Assembly: GCF_029784155.1 (NCBI RefSeq)
Contig: NC_073692.1
Span: 65,705,436 to 65,769,435, forward strand
Reading direction: 5' to 3'
Length of the DNA stretch: 64,000 nt
Source of the DNA: Uranotaenia lowii
Lineage: Eukaryota; Arthropoda; Insecta; Diptera; Culicidae
In this document: piece by piece, positions 32,335-44,469 of the stretch
Numbering within the stretch: position 1 is the stretch's first letter
Layout: each line of letters starts with the position of its first letter
Made by a program: the position numbers and the translations under genes
Notes under the pieces: model-generated
Told to the model about the DNA's origin: nothing
Seen by the model: only the letters and a program-made list of their open reading frames with translations
The model's database searches: none

Positions 32335-33190
32335 CGTCGTGTGCCTGATCGAGAGCAGCTTATCCTAGACTCGCGCCTGTCACGGCACACGCGCGGGACT
32401 TAACGCAACGACTCGGATGATTCCCGACGAAGACGTCATCCTACTCCGACTCGAATGGCTCACCCGACGTCGAGAGCTACTCTACCCGTGGGTATTCCCC
32501 GAACGTGGTATAACCCTTTTCCAAAGATTTCCACTGCGAAAAAGGTCATGTCTTATCCCCGCAGCTTTTGTCGTTGAACTCGGATATTCCCCGAAGGTTG
32601 AGCATCCTACACAAGAACGCGGCGCACCCACGGCATCCGCTACGTAGAAGATGTTGCCCTATCTTTGTAGCTTCAAACCGTGGGTTTGGACGCACTCTAC
32701 TCGACAGCCCCCCGTCGATGGGGTCAGTCTAAATACTCCGACCGTTGGCCGGTCTTCTTTATCCCCCTTGGCTGGCAACCCTAGGATTTTTGGCCCGCGA
32801 ATTTTTCTGCCCGTTGTGTGCCAGATCGAGAGCAGCTTGTCCTGGACTCGCGCCTGTCACGGCACACGTTCGGGACTTTGAACGCTACGACGCGGATGTT
32901 TCCCGACGGTGACGACATCCTACTCCGACTCGAGAGGCGCGCCCGGCGTCGAGAGCTCTACCCGTGGGTATCCCCCGACAGTGGTTAACACTCTTCCTTC
33001 GAGGTCCGCTACGAGGAAGGTAAAGTCTTATCTTCGCAGTTTCCCCCTAAGGAAGTGGCACTACTCGGATACCCTCCAACATTGGGGTATCCTACAAACG
33101 TTCCCGGCGCACCCCTGCCTTCGCTACGCAGAAGATGATGTCTTATCTTTGTAGCTTCGATCAAGGGATCGGACGCACATTATTCAGATG
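32335..33190. repeat. Large tandem repeat, about 477-bp period, two units, in the R1 3' UTR
   Basis: The block starting CGTGTGCC(T/A)GATCGAGAG occurs at about 32,338 and again at about 32,815. Both units share GCGCCTGTCACGGCACAC, CATCCTACTCCGACTCGA, CGTCGAGAGCT, CCCGTGGGTAT and, near their ends, CGCTACG(T/C)AGAAGATG and CTATCTTTGTAGCTTC or the equivalent. The second unit runs almost to the stop codon of the reverse transcriptase. GC is much higher than in the surrounding DNA. Confidence 0.75.
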
Positions 33191-33201
33191 CTCCCCGTCG
33201 A

Positions 33202-34832
33202 TCATCCTACACCGTTCGCGGATTGCCGTTGGTTCCAGCTCCTCTGCAGGGCAGTCATGATCCGGGTGAACCCATCGCTGACCGCATGCCAAGTGTTGGA
33301 ATCCGCCCACATCTTCTGTACAACGTAATCTGCTGCGGTGTCGGGCCCACAGGCGGCAAATATGGAAGTACGTACCGCGGCAAACCTCGGACAGACACAC
33401 ACCACATTCTCGGGTGTTTCCTCTTGGTCACCACATTCTGGGCAATATGGCGAAGCAACATGTCCAAACCGGTAGTGGTACTTCATGAAGCATCCATGAC
33501 CAGTCAGGAATTGCGTCATATAGAAGTCCACTTCACCGTGCCTTCTTCCGATCAAGCTACCGATGTGCGGGATCAGACGATGGGTCCACCTTCCTCTCGT
33601 TGAGGTGTCTCACAGCTGCTGTCAGTTGGACATCGAGTCCTCATTGGCGAGATCTCGAACATTGGGCGTGTCTTTGTTGTCGTAGCAATAGACATCCTCC
33701 TCAAACAAAACCGAGATGGGCATGACACCCGCTATTACACAGGCGGCTTCGGACGAGATGGTCCGGTATCCGCTGATAACCCGCAGGTTCATCAGCCGCT
33801 GAACGCTGCTAAGTCGCTGCAGGTTACAGTTTCTTCCCAGGGCCTGCCTCCAGGCCGCTGCTCCGTACCGCAAGATTGATGTGGTCACACTTGCCAGGAT
33901 CCTCCTTTTACTAATTCGGATGGCCGAGGAGCTCGGCATCATCCGTGTGAGTGCGACCGTGGCCATTGCCGCTCTCTTGCACACGTAGTCGACATGGCTC
34001 GTAAAGCTGAGCCTGTCACCTATCATCACCCTAGGTACTTGATTGCGCGTTTGGACACGATATTGCACGGTACAAAGGCAATGGTACCTATTTGGGGTGA
34101 TTAAGCTGAGATCAGGTTGGTGATTAGCCCCATCTCAGTTTTGTGGTGGACCAGACGCAGGCACTTGGAGTGCATCCAGCATTTCACTGCCTGGATAGCT
34201 ACCGTGGCCAGAAGCTCAACCTCCGCTGTTGAGGAGCCTCTCGCCAAAAGGACTACATCGTCCGCAAATCCTACGAGTTCAGCTCTCGAAGAGAGGCTCG
34301 TTCGTAGGAGTTCGTCGAAAGTGTTGTTCCACAGAACCGGGCCGAGTATTGACCCCTGTGGAACACCCGCCGAAACCTCTTGTGTTCGCAAACCCTCACC
34401 GGTCATATACTGCAGTTGGCGATTGTGGAAGTAACTTCCCACAAGCCTATACAGATATGCCGGGATCCTCATTTGAATGAGCGACGACGCAATCGCTGTC
34501 CAACTGACACTGTTGAAGGCGTTCTTCACATCCAGAGTGACCACCGCGCAAAAGCGGAGCCCTCTCCTCTTGGTTAGCCTGGCCCTGTCCGCTACCTCGA
34601 TGACCGAGTGGATGGCATCTACAATACTGCGTCCTCTACGGAAACCAAACTGTTTTTTTTCCAAGAGTCTCGCTTTCAGTGTATCTGTGAAGCCGGTTCT
34701 GAATCACCTTCTCCCGAACCTTACCCGCTGTATTCAGAAGACAGATCGGCCGATACGCCGATGGGTCTCCTGGACGCTTACCCGGTTTTGACAGAAGGAC
34801 GAGTTTGCGAGGTGTGATGTAGTCTTGTAGGA
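33202..34832 (-). pseudogene. R1-clade non-LTR retrotransposon reverse transcriptase, 5' truncated, frameshifted
   Basis: Minus strand from 34,832: PRKLVLLSKPGKRPGDPSAY, RPICLLNTAGK, FGFRRGRSIVDAIHSV, the palm VTLDVKNAFNSVSW, SAGVPQGSILGPVLWN, the intact FADD box in LVGFADDVVLLA, then LVHHKTE, a thumb with LSFTSHVDYVCKRA and ILRYGAAAW, and the C-terminal HGEVDFYMTQFLTGHGCF with a zinc knuckle CPECGDQEETPENVV. The frame changes near 34,655, 34,090 and 33,600, so it is inactive, but the catalytic pair is kept and decay is milder than in the R1 copy at 10-11.7 kb. Endonuclease and ORF1 are lacking. The upstream end abuts the split mariner at 34,833. The 3' UTR with tandem repeats runs down to at least 31,880 and perhaps 31,570. 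Confidence 0.85.
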
Positions 34833-35619
34833 TTTGTACCAAAAAGGGTGTCCACGATGAAATTGCTCCATACAAAATTGATTCGCAAAATTCGAGTTTT
34901 CATCTGATTGTCATCAAATTTTCAGGGATTGAAAAATAACTATTAAACTTCATTTTACTATCCCATTCGTATTTTATTAATTGTCCATACGCAAATGCTT
35001 GTAGCTTGACCTTAACCCCGGCCATATGATTCTGCACAACCTGTGAATCAACCGTTTTTTCATGCATACCCATACTTTTTTCAGTTCCTTGCTGTCTTCA
35101 CTACCTAAGCTCGTTTATGAAAGTGCTGCTCCATAATCGCCCAGTACTTCTCGATGAGGTGGAGCTCCGGAGTGTTGGGAGGGTTGAGCGTTTTCGGCAC
35201 GTAATCGACCTTATTGTCCGTGTACCACTTCAGCACGTTCATGGAATAGTGGCATGAGGTCAAATCCGGCTAGAAGATTGTTGGGACGTTGCGGGCCTTC
35301 AGGAGAGGGAGTAGCCGCTTCTGGAGGTACTCTTTCATGTACACTAGTCCGTTCATCGTTCCCTGGGTCACGAAAGGTGCAAGTGTCCTGGCTCGCCAAA
35401 CCAGGAATTTATTTGCAAATTTGAACATGCGGACATGCGCCGGAACGCGGAAATTATCCTTGGCCGTGAAAAACAGGTTGCCGGGGATCTGTTTGAAGTC
35501 GGCCTCCACCTATGTTTCGTCGTCCATGATGCAGCATTCAACTTTTGTCAGCATGTTGAAGTACAACTTCCTGGCACGGGTTTTGGCAGACTTGTTCTGC
35601 TTCTCGTCGTGATTAGGGG
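34833..35619 (-). pseudogene. C-terminal half of a DD37E mariner transposase, separated from its N-terminal half
   Basis: On the minus strand from 35,619 the protein reads HDEKQNKSAKTRARKLYFNM, MDDETYVEADFKQIPGNLFF, FANKFLVWRA, MKEYLQKRLLPLL, a stop where tryptophan is expected (F-stop-PDLTSCHYS), LKWYTDN, LNPPNTPE and LIEKYWAI, ending at TAG 35,105-35,107. The spacing from the second aspartate (PDL) to the glutamate (IEKYW) is 37 residues, as in the intact element at 56.5 kb. Catalytic residues survive but the internal stop kills it. Non-coding mariner sequence should extend below 35,105. Its terminal inverted repeat was not identified, and 34,833 is where R1 homology resumes. The rest of the gene is at 45,555-45,903. 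Confidence 0.85.
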
Positions 35620-35876
35620 CAGCGATGGAAAAAAATCGCTTCAAACGATTGTGAGCAGCGAACGACCAACATTCGGACTCGTTCCAATTGCTACTGGCAG
35701 ACGACGCCCTGCGTTCTGCTTATGTTGCATGGAGAGATCTCAGAGAGCGACGAGTGACCAGAGATTCGAAGATGCAAGAACAGAAAAAATCCTGTTGCGT
35801 GCACTCGCAACGCTATCCCATATCTTTTATAAACCTTGTTGTGCGTCGTTACGACATTCTGCGAATCTCGAAGGAT

Positions 35877-35936
35877 ACAACTCCCGAATCTCCCCGATCA
35901 CGATGTGTTACAACTTGCGATCGGATCGAATCATGG
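35877..35936. repeat. Subterminal palindromic motif of the large hAT-like insertion, left copy
   Basis: CCCCGATCACGATGTGTTAC and the following AACTTGCGATCGG form a partial palindrome (CCGATC...GATCGG). The same block occurs at about 45,256-45,290 near the right end in the same strand orientation. Shared subterminal sequence supports the view that both ends belong to one element. Confidence 0.6.
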
Positions 35937-36360
35937 TGTTCATAATCATAATTTTTCGAATGATCCTGCTCTGTTGTATGTTGCTTGGTCGTTCGTTCGT
36001 TAGTCGTTGGATTCGATTCGTTCGAAATTATGTAGAAAGATAGCGACATGGAGTGTTATTGCTGTACTGTTGAAAAAAAAATCCCTCCGATTGTGGGTGG
36101 GAAGGGCGTGGGGCAGTTTCTGTTTTATGACCATAGCAACAGGTAAACATATGACCCATTCCAAGCGCTTCTCAACTGGAGAATCGATTTTTATTTTTCA
36201 TTATTTAAAAATAATTTGTACAGCATTAGAATGGCTATTTCTTGAGCTTCATTTTCCATTATAAAATAGTTACCTTTTTTGCCTTTCTAACAGAAAGGTT
36301 TGGTTATCGGTCGATTTGAGAGATCATTAATTATGGGTCTTAGACATACCTTTATCGGTA

Positions 36361-37335
36361 GGGGAGAGTGGGGATACTTGATCCCCTTTTCTTATTTTCA
36401 CCATATCTTTTTGGAAAAAATTAGCAACTCGCTGTCTTTGACATTTTCTGACAGCTTGTAACTTCAAGTTTATATGCTCCAAAAATTAGAACGATACTTG
36501 AATCCGTTGATGAACTAGAAGCATTTTCGTGGGAGCAAAAAAAATGCAATTTTTCTGAAGTTAGAGGAGACTTGATCCCCTATTGAAGGAGACTTGATCT
36601 TTTATTCAGGAAGCCCTAATCCTTGTATAAAAATCAAACAAAACCCCAAGATAGAATGTTAATTGACTATTTTGGTCATGTTTGTTCTCATTTCACAATT
36701 TATAGAAGACATATGAAGAAATTTCTATAACTTTGTCTCAACGCTAAAAACATTGCATACTTAAAGGCGCTATTTTTTATAATTTAGAGAAAATTTATTA
36801 TTTTTGCTCTTTACTTCAGACAATTGTTTGATAAATATTAGTTTTTGGATAAATATTAGTAATTTCGTAATCAGCAATCATAACAATCAATTCAGAAGAA
36901 GAAAATGCCGTTTGGAAGGGGGATCAATTGTACCCAACTCTAGGGGATCAATTGTACCCATAATAAACATTTTAGAAAACTTTTTCTGGAAAAAGTTGAG
37001 ATTTTTCCATTACTTTGAAAATATGGCATTATGAAGTTCATTTTACGCTCGAACGATTGATACATTGGAACGAATATTTTTTTCATAATTTCACCATGTA
37101 AGGAACATTTTAAAGTGATGAAAAAAGATCTTAAAGTTACATTTTGTGAAATTTTTCAAACAAAGTTCAATTACTCAAACAATTATTTTGTTAAAATTTT
37201 TTAAACTACAAGCATTGTTATTTTGCTCATTTTGGCACATTTTTCTAGAACATTTGATCTTTGTAAGACATTCCAGTTTCGAGATATAGCTAAGGAATCA
37301 AGTATCCCCAGGGATCAAGTATCCTCATTCTCCCC
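36361..37335. mobile_element. TA-flanked MITE with GGGGAGAGTGGGGATAC ends
   Basis: The left end GGGGAGAGTGGGGATACTTG and the right end, read inwards GGGGAGAATGAGGATACTTG, match with two differences and continue into ATCCC. TA flanks both sides (36,359-36,360 and 37,336-37,337). Interior motifs GACTTGATCCCC and GGATCAATTGTACCC repeat near both ends. No open frame is recognised. It is nested in the large hAT-like insertion. Confidence 0.8.
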
Positions 37336-37649
37336 TACCTATCGACTCAGCTCGACGAGTTCTGTTGATGTCCGTGGATTTGTATGTGCCATTTTAAAAA
37401 TGTCAAGAACGTTTTTGCGAAACTGGGCTGCACAATTAAAATGATTTTAGTCTCAAAAGAATGCATTTTTTTTTCTACACAACCCTTTCAAAAACGGGAA
37501 AAAAACAAAATAGTTGAAACCGTTTTCTTTACGAAATACATATCATACTTATTATGGCATAAAAAAAGTTGCTATTGGCGCCTCGAAGCAGCAGCACCAG
37601 CAATCATTTATAAATTAGAGATAATCAAAATAAAAAATTAAAATTTAAT

Positions 37650-37720
37650 GACTCTGGAATCGAACCAAAAACCTTCAGATCCCAAGTCGCAAACGCTATC
37701 CAATAAACCATCAGCACGCT
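37650..37720 (-). repeat. tRNA-like SINE head (minus strand)
   Basis: Reverse complement shows an A-box-like GATGGTTTATTGGATAGCG and, about 30 bases later, a B box GGTTCGATTCC in a good T-arm context. It reads like a tRNA-derived SINE promoter. The A/T-rich stretch at 37,610-37,645 would be its downstream body. The acceptor stem does not pair. Confidence 0.5.
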
Positions 37721-38099
37721 TGACAAAGAGTGGCTCAAACTCAAATACGTCAAAGGCATTACTAAGACGCACCGTGGTCTGGGCAGTTTCTCAGTCTGCT
37801 GGGGCAAATACGGCAACAGTGTTTATATCTTACACTTCTTGCTTTTCAATGCAGCAAATGGCGGATGGGCGTTTCCTTCAGAGTCCGCCATGCCTATTAG
37901 ACAATATAATTTCATATATGAAATTATAGTGTCCATAGCCATGCCGGGTGTCAACAAAATGCAGAGCCGTACAGAAAACTGCGTTGGGTGGGGGGGGGGG
38001 GGGGAGGGAGGGTGGAATTTATATGAAGATTTTATGACCTTCGTTTTTTTTACCCGTGTTGAAGAATGAATTTATGTTTTTTTTTCATTTCTACATACT

Positions 38100-40245
38100 C
38101 ATACATAATTTAGATTCAATTTCAGATGCAGAATTCAGATTCAGTTTTCAAATTCAGAATACAGGTTTAGGAATCAGAATTCAGGATTCAGAACTCAGAA
38201 TTCAAAATTCAGATTCAGAACTCATATTCAGATTCAGAATTCAGATTTAGGATTCAGATTCAGAATTCAGATTAAGAATTCAGATTCAGAATTCAGATTC
38301 AGAATTCAGATTCAGAATTCAGATTCAGAATTCAGATTCAGAATTCAGATTCAGAATTCAGATTCAGAATTCAGATTCAGAATTCAGATTCAGAATTCAG
38401 ATTCAGAATTCAGATTCAGAATTCAGATTCAGAATTCAGATTCAGAATTCAGATTCAGAATTCAGATTCAGAATTCAGATTCAGAATTCAGATTCAGAAT
38501 TCAGATTCAGAATTCAGATTCAGAATTCAGATTCAGAATTCAGATTCAGAATTCAGATTCAGAATTCAGATTCAGAATTCAGATTCAGAATTCAGATTCA
38601 GAATTCAGATTCAGAATTCAGATTCAGAATTCAGATTCAGAATTCAGATTCAGAATTCAGATTCAGAATTCAGATTCAGAATTCAGATTCAGAATTCAGA
38701 TTCAGAATTCAGATTCAGAATTCAGATTCAGAATTCAGATTCAGAGTTCAGATTCAGAGTTCAGATTCAGAATTCAGATTCAGAATTCAGATTCAGAATT
38801 CAGATTCAGAATTCAGATTCAGAATTCAGATTCAGAATTCAGATTCAGAATTCAGATTCAGAATTCAGATTCAGAATTCAGATTCAGAATTCAGATTCAG
38901 AATTCAGATTCAGAATTCAGATTCAGAATTCAGATTCAGAATTCAGATTCAGAATTCAGATTCAGAATTCAGATTCAGAATTCAGATTCAGAATTCAGAT
39001 TCAGAATTCAGATTCAGAATTCAGATTCAGAATTCAGATTCAGAATTCAGATTCAGAATTCAGATTCAGAATTCAGATTCAGAATTCAGATTCAGAATTC
39101 AGATTCAGAATTCAGATTCAGAATTCAGATTCAGAATTCAGATTCAGAATTCAGATTCAGAATTCAGATTCAGAATTCAGATTCAGAATTCAGATTCAGA
39201 GTTCAGATTCAGAATTCAGATTCAGAATTCAGATTCAGAATTCAGATTCAGAATTCAGATTCAGAATTCAGATTCAGAATTCAGATTCAGAATTCAGATT
39301 CAGAATTCAGATTCAGAATTCAGATTCAGAATTCAGATTCAGAATTCAGATTCAGAATTCAGATTCAGAATTCGAATTCAGATTCAGAATTCAGATTCAG
39401 AATTCAGATTCAGAGTTCAGATTCAGAGTTCAGATTCAGAGTTCAGATTCAGAATTCAGATTCAGAATTCAGATTCAGAATTCAGATTCAGAATTCAGAT
39501 TCAGAATTCAGATTCAGAATTCAGATTCTGAATTCAGATTCAGAATTTAGATTCAGATTCAGAATTCAGATTCAGAATTCAAATTCAGAATTCACAATCA
39601 GAATTAAGATTTAGAATTCAGATTTTTGTAAATATATTTTCAGCATATCGGTGAAAATTTAGATTCTTGGAGAAAGAATATCGGAATTGAAAATTTATAA
39701 TGATTGATGTTGCGGGGTAAAGTATGTTGTGCGTTTATAAGTTTTCCTTGCAAAAATGTTCTTTTGCTCTTTTCTCTTCATTTTTCTATCCATCTTTATC
39801 AGATTCAGAATTCAGATTCAGAATCCAGAATTAGAATTCAGATTCAGATTTAGAATCCAGATTCCAAATTCAGATACAGAGTTCAGATACAGAATACAGA
39901 TTTAGAATTTAGATTCAGAATTATAATTAAGAATTCAAAATTCAAAATTTTGAATTGAGAATTCAGAATTCTGAATTCTGAATTCTGAATTCTAAATTCT
40001 TAATTTTAAAATCTTAATTCTGAATTTGAATTCAGAATTCAGATTCATAATTCAAATTCTGAGTTCAGATTCAGAATTCAGATTGAGAATTCAGATTTAG
40101 AATTCTGATTAAGAATTCGGATTAAAGATCAACCTGGAATTTGAAATTGGAAATTATATTCAAATATTAGACTAAGTGCTGTAACTCAAAATTCAAACTT
40201 TAGAATCAGAATCAGATTTCAGATTTAGTTTTCAGAATGAGATTA
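38100..40245. repeat. 12-bp satellite (GAATTCAGATTC), core 38,266-39,560 with decayed margins
   Basis: About 1.3 kb of nearly perfect GAATTCAGATTCA-type 12-mers, roughly 105 units, each with an EcoRI site. The commonest variant is GAGTTC, clustered near 38,745-38,765 and 39,410-39,445. One unit near 39,370 is shortened. The margins (38,100-38,265 and 39,560-40,245) contain ever more diverged units, including blocks in opposite orientation (CTGAATTCTGAATTC near 39,970), and a 160-bp unrelated interruption at about 39,640-39,795. The pattern is that of an old 6- or 12-mer field with a recently homogenised centre. Confidence 0.95.
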
Positions 40246-42060
40246 ATCATTTAATAGTCATATTACTTTCCCCTGCTTTTGTGAGAATTTTTTCTTTTAT
40301 GCATGGTTGAGCTCTAAAAAAGGTATCATGCTAGGCCACGGGTCACGGCTATCCATCAATATTGTAGTTGGTTTTACTTATTCAGTAAAAAAAAACATAA
40401 AAAAACAGTAAGATTCGAACCGTGACCAGCAACGTGATAGTTCTGGATGCTACCACGGCACCATTTCAGCGTGTTATAAGACTTGGAAATTCAACTGTTT
40501 AAATACCATTCTTTCCATACATAAAATGAACTCCTTACATACCAGTTCGCTTTTCCCCAAAAAACGTACTATGCATCATTTTTTTATATTGAGATCGGAA
40601 TTTTTCTTGTTTGAATATCTGAAATCATACTTATATGATGCAGAGGGAAGGAATCTATCATGTGTATTCTATATTATTTTATATATTTCCAAATATAACT
40701 TACACTCTGTTAGAAAGGCTCTAATCCACTGTTAAGTGTATTAAATCGGGTTTTTAGAATTGAGTTTGTTGTTGTTGAAATTTAAGAACTTTGGTATGAA
40801 AATTAACTGATTTCAACAATTACTCTTTATTTCAAATAAAACTTTGTCAAAAAACTAGTTATATAAAAAAAAATTGCAAAATGATTGTAAAAGGGCATTT
40901 TTTAAACATGATATTAGATTAAGAATAACCACAGCAACTTCACATTCTAGAACCGGTGATAAAGGTATGTATTTTTAAACGTTGTGACTGCAGATAGTTA
41001 TCTGGGGCTTGAATAAAAATCTTGCAAAAATATCATGATCTTCTATATAAGAATGAAAAAACGCGCTTATAGCTTCTATTACTTGCTGACATTATGTTAA
41101 AACTAAATAACTAAGTATCCATGGATTAAATGCAAACAAAATTCAAAAATCTTTATACATGGTAAATTTTATAGATACATTTTTTCCTTTGAACAAACTC
41201 ATAAAACTTTGATGGAAAATAAATTTCTCATAAATTTTTTTTTGTTTAACTATCCATTATTGAAACTTCAAACTCAAAGAATATTACTAGAAAATCCAAA
41301 TCGAGCCCCGTATTCACATTAAATCCCAAGGAGAGACTTTTGAAAGGTACATATAACAAAACTATAAAATGAAGGCACTAGCACAGGGTTCCATGCAAAA
41401 TTAGGGCCAGAGTATATTATGGAAACCTGAAGTTTGTATAGAATTACGTGGATTTTGTTCGGGAAGAACAAAAAAAAACAGTTTTTCATCAATAAATTTG
41501 AACTTTATCAACCGATTTGTCTTTTAACTTGAATGTTTTAAGCTTTAATTATGCCAATATTTCATCTGAAGAACGCATTTCGATTAGAGTTATCATAAAA
41601 CAGTTATCAAGCTTTTTAATAGGTATATGAGCGTCGAATAACGATCATTTTTTTTTTTGTAATTGACCCACCAGAAGCTGATTTTTGAACACAATTTCTT
41701 TTTTTTACCATAACCCTTATCGAAATGGGGCCTTGGGATACTACAGAGATTCGTTGATTGTAATGAATCGATACTTTTCTGAAATTTTCATTAAAATTTG
41801 ATCGGAGAGAAGAGCAGAAAAATGCGGTTTTGTTAAAAAACTGAAAAGTGGAAAAAGAGGCGCGTTGTGACGTTACGATTTTTTTGCTTAAATTTGGATA
41901 ACTATTTGTTCAAGAAAAAATCTTTTGATTTCATATTGTAGCAAATTAAATTCTTAATTAAGAGGTATGTTTTTTTTAAATGTGTGATATGAATGTTGCA
42001 AACGTTGTGACCACATGCTGGAATGGGTCATATTTGAAAAATTCAACAAAATGCTCAAAA
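40246..42060. other. Unassigned AT-rich interior of the large insertion
   Basis: Only the tRNA-like segment at 40,410-40,470 is recognised. Nothing resembling hAT transposase motifs is seen on either strand. The 69-codon frame at 40,526-40,735 lacks family features. Confidence 0.4.
40410..40470 (-). repeat. tRNA-like SINE head (minus strand)
   Basis: Reverse complement carries an A-box-like TGGTGCCGTGGTAGCATCC and a B box ACGGTTCGAATCT about 30 bases further. A T-rich tract follows on that strand. It is too short and imperfect for a tRNA gene. Confidence 0.5.
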
Positions 42061-42345
42061 TGTAGAAGAAAATTAAAATTGACAAAACTTCCATAATTGA
42101 CAAAACTAATATAATCGTCTAAATTTGAAAAAAAAATTCAAGTATCTCAAAAGACAATATAGACAAATTGATATTTTTTCATAGTTTACAAAGTTGCAAA
42201 ATTGATCCAATTGTGAAAATTGACAACAATTTTAAAAATGACAAAAATATTAGAACTTAAAAATGACCATAAATTAAGAAACCATCAGAATGACCAAATT
42301 AATTAGTTGAATGAATTTGAAAAAAAAAAATGGACAAAATAAACT
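42060..42345. repeat. Decayed AAAATTGAC-like repeat, left part
   Basis: Motifs such as AAAATTGACAAAACT, AATTGACAAAACTA, AAAATTGACAACA and AAAATGACAAAAATA recur irregularly. They resemble a strongly mutated version of the 9-bp AAAAATGAC satellite. A similar field continues at 44,470-44,640 on the other side of the TIR element. Confidence 0.4.
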
Positions 42346-42358
42346 GCTTTGATAATAC

Positions 42359-44452
42359 CAGGGTGGCCAGCAAGTTTCCATTTTCAAATTCCCGTTTTTT
42401 TCCCGGTTTTCCCGAGGTTTTCGCTTGAGGGTTTTTGGAGCCAGAGATGGTTTGTATCAAAGTTACAAACCCCTCCGACTCCAGAAGGGGGGCTCCCATA
42501 TAATATTTACATAAAATATGAAACAATCCATACAATTTATTAGAAATTTTCATTAAATTTCCCACAAAAACGAATTTTGCCATCTCTAAATGATTTTTTA
42601 TGGGGATAAACTGGTTTTGATGTATTTGGACCAATAATTGTATTTAAAAATATTTGTATAGGAAATGGGGGAGGGGGATCTTACATATTCATTGTGAAAT
42701 ATTTGAGAACTCGAACAATTTCTGAACGATTTTGATAAAATTTGTCACTTTATAAAATTCTTGATGTCATGAGATTATTCAAAGATTTCTAAACGTTTAC
42801 CGTTTTTTTTTTGTAAAGGGTGCTCCTATACAAAATTTTCAACAATGATAAATTTTAGTGTTTTTATATGATGAAATGATTTATTGCCTTGGCAAACAAT
42901 TTTTGATCTAGATATAGGGTAACGGACTTATTTTGGACCAGAGGACCTATTTTGGACCACTTTGTCTAGCTCTCTTGAAAAGCAACATATCATGGATTTT
43001 TTGAGCAGATATAGTTGAAGCCCGGGCACTTAATGCTGTGTACTAATTTTTTTCATTATTAGTTGCTTAATAAGAGCTAGATAAGGTGGTCCAAAATAGG
43101 TCTCCTGGTCCAATATAAGTCCGTTACCCTATGATATGTTGTATTAAAAGACTCTTTCTATTTATCATCTTCTATACCTAGAAAAATGAATATAAATTTG
43201 TCTGTTTGTCTGTCTGTTCCCTATAGACTCGAAAACTACAGAACCAATCAATTTGAAATTTGGTATCTAAAAGTTTTTGGAGTCGGAGATGGTTTCTAAA
43301 ATACTTTCAAACCGCTCCGACTTAAAGAAAGGTTGGCTTCCATGCAAAATTTGGTTGTAGCCATTATAAAGACCGGGAATAGTTTCTATAATACTTTTAA
43401 ACCCCTACAAATGCAGAAACTCAATTGAAAACTGCTGAAAGTAAGTAAAAGCACGCTAAAAAATTCTCACTGTTCAATTTATTTAAAAACTACCTTTGAT
43501 CATAAGATCTTTGTAAAAAACTTAACTCAAACTTAACCTGTTAACTCTTAACTTAACTCAAACTGCATACTTCATGGATGAATAACTGAATTCATATCTC
43601 TCTTTTAACGTTCTATTAAAATTCAATTTTTTCATCTGATTAATTCGATATTTTAGTCGGAATCTTCAAAATAACTCCCCCAGTTTGAATGTGTTTGTTA
43701 GATATATGATAATTTTTTCAAGGTTCGTTTCAGCAAGTTTTCTAAATTTTCGTGTTTTTCTGAAAAAAAAGAGCTCCTGATGCAGACTTGAACTTTATCA
43801 ATTCTGGACTAGTGTATAATAATTCCAGTTATAAGATAGATAAACTCAAATCTTAGTTTTCGAGATGTGGATTCAATAGAAAACGATTTCAACGTATGAA
43901 TACACATCAGAACTATGAAGTCGGCGCATTAAGAAATTTGTTAAATTCCTTTCACTTATTTCTGCATTCAGATTTTTGAGTTCTATTTTTTCCAGGTATT
44001 CGCAAAGAAAGTGCCAAATCGTAGACATTTTTCAATTAATTAACGCTGTAAAAGTTAACTACCAAGACCTCACGTATTCAAATTTCACAGTTGTGAAACG
44101 TTTATTTAATTTGAAAACTTTTTTTATATTCAAAAGTCTCAATTTTTCAAATATTCCCGACTTTTCCAGGCATTTTAATCATTAATATGGAATCCCGACC
44201 TTTTCCTGCTTTTCACAAATGGTTAACTATCCTGGAATAAACGACTATAGATCTTAAAGTTTCTGAGAGAAAGTTTCATCATGATGAAATGAATGAATTT
44301 TGGGATTTAATAGGTTTATATATCTAAGGGGGAATATAATCCATAATTAATTTTCCCGGTTTTGATTTGAAATACCCGGTTTTTTCCCGGTTTTCCCGGT
44401 CTCATTTTAAATTCCCGTTTTTTCCGGTTTTCCCGGTTCGTTGGCCACCCTG
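42359..44452. mobile_element. 2.1-kb hAT-like element with CAGGGTGGCCA ends
   Basis: The left end CAGGGTGGCCAGCAAGTTTC and the inverted right end CAGGGTGGCCAACGAACC share 11 bases, then both carry several copies of TTCCCGGTTTTCCCG-like sequence. The CAGGG start fits a hAT-type end. Flanking 8-mers (GATAATAC, TAATATAT) do not match, so the duplication has decayed or a boundary is a few bases off. The interior has a direct repeat GGAG(C/T)C(A/G)GAGATGGTTT near 42,437 and 43,281 and no transposase. A MITE is nested at 42,915-43,132. Confidence 0.65.
42915..43132. mobile_element. Palindromic MITE with about 60-bp inverted ends
   Basis: The left end TAGGGTAACGGACTTATTTT continues with GGACCAGAGGACCTATTTTG. 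The right end mirrors it as TAGGGTAACGGACTTATATT and GGACCAGGAGACCTATTTTG, then TCTAGCTCTT. TA dinucleotides lie at both borders. About 218 bp in total, no coding sequence. It is nested two levels deep inside the large insertion. Confidence 0.8.
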
Positions 44453-44469
44453 TAATATATATTGGCAGA

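Noticed and set aside
42351..44460. 8-bp target duplication for the CAGGGTGGCC element
   Set aside because: The flanks GATAATAC and TAATATAT share only TAATA when shifted, which is not a proper duplication in this AT-rich context.
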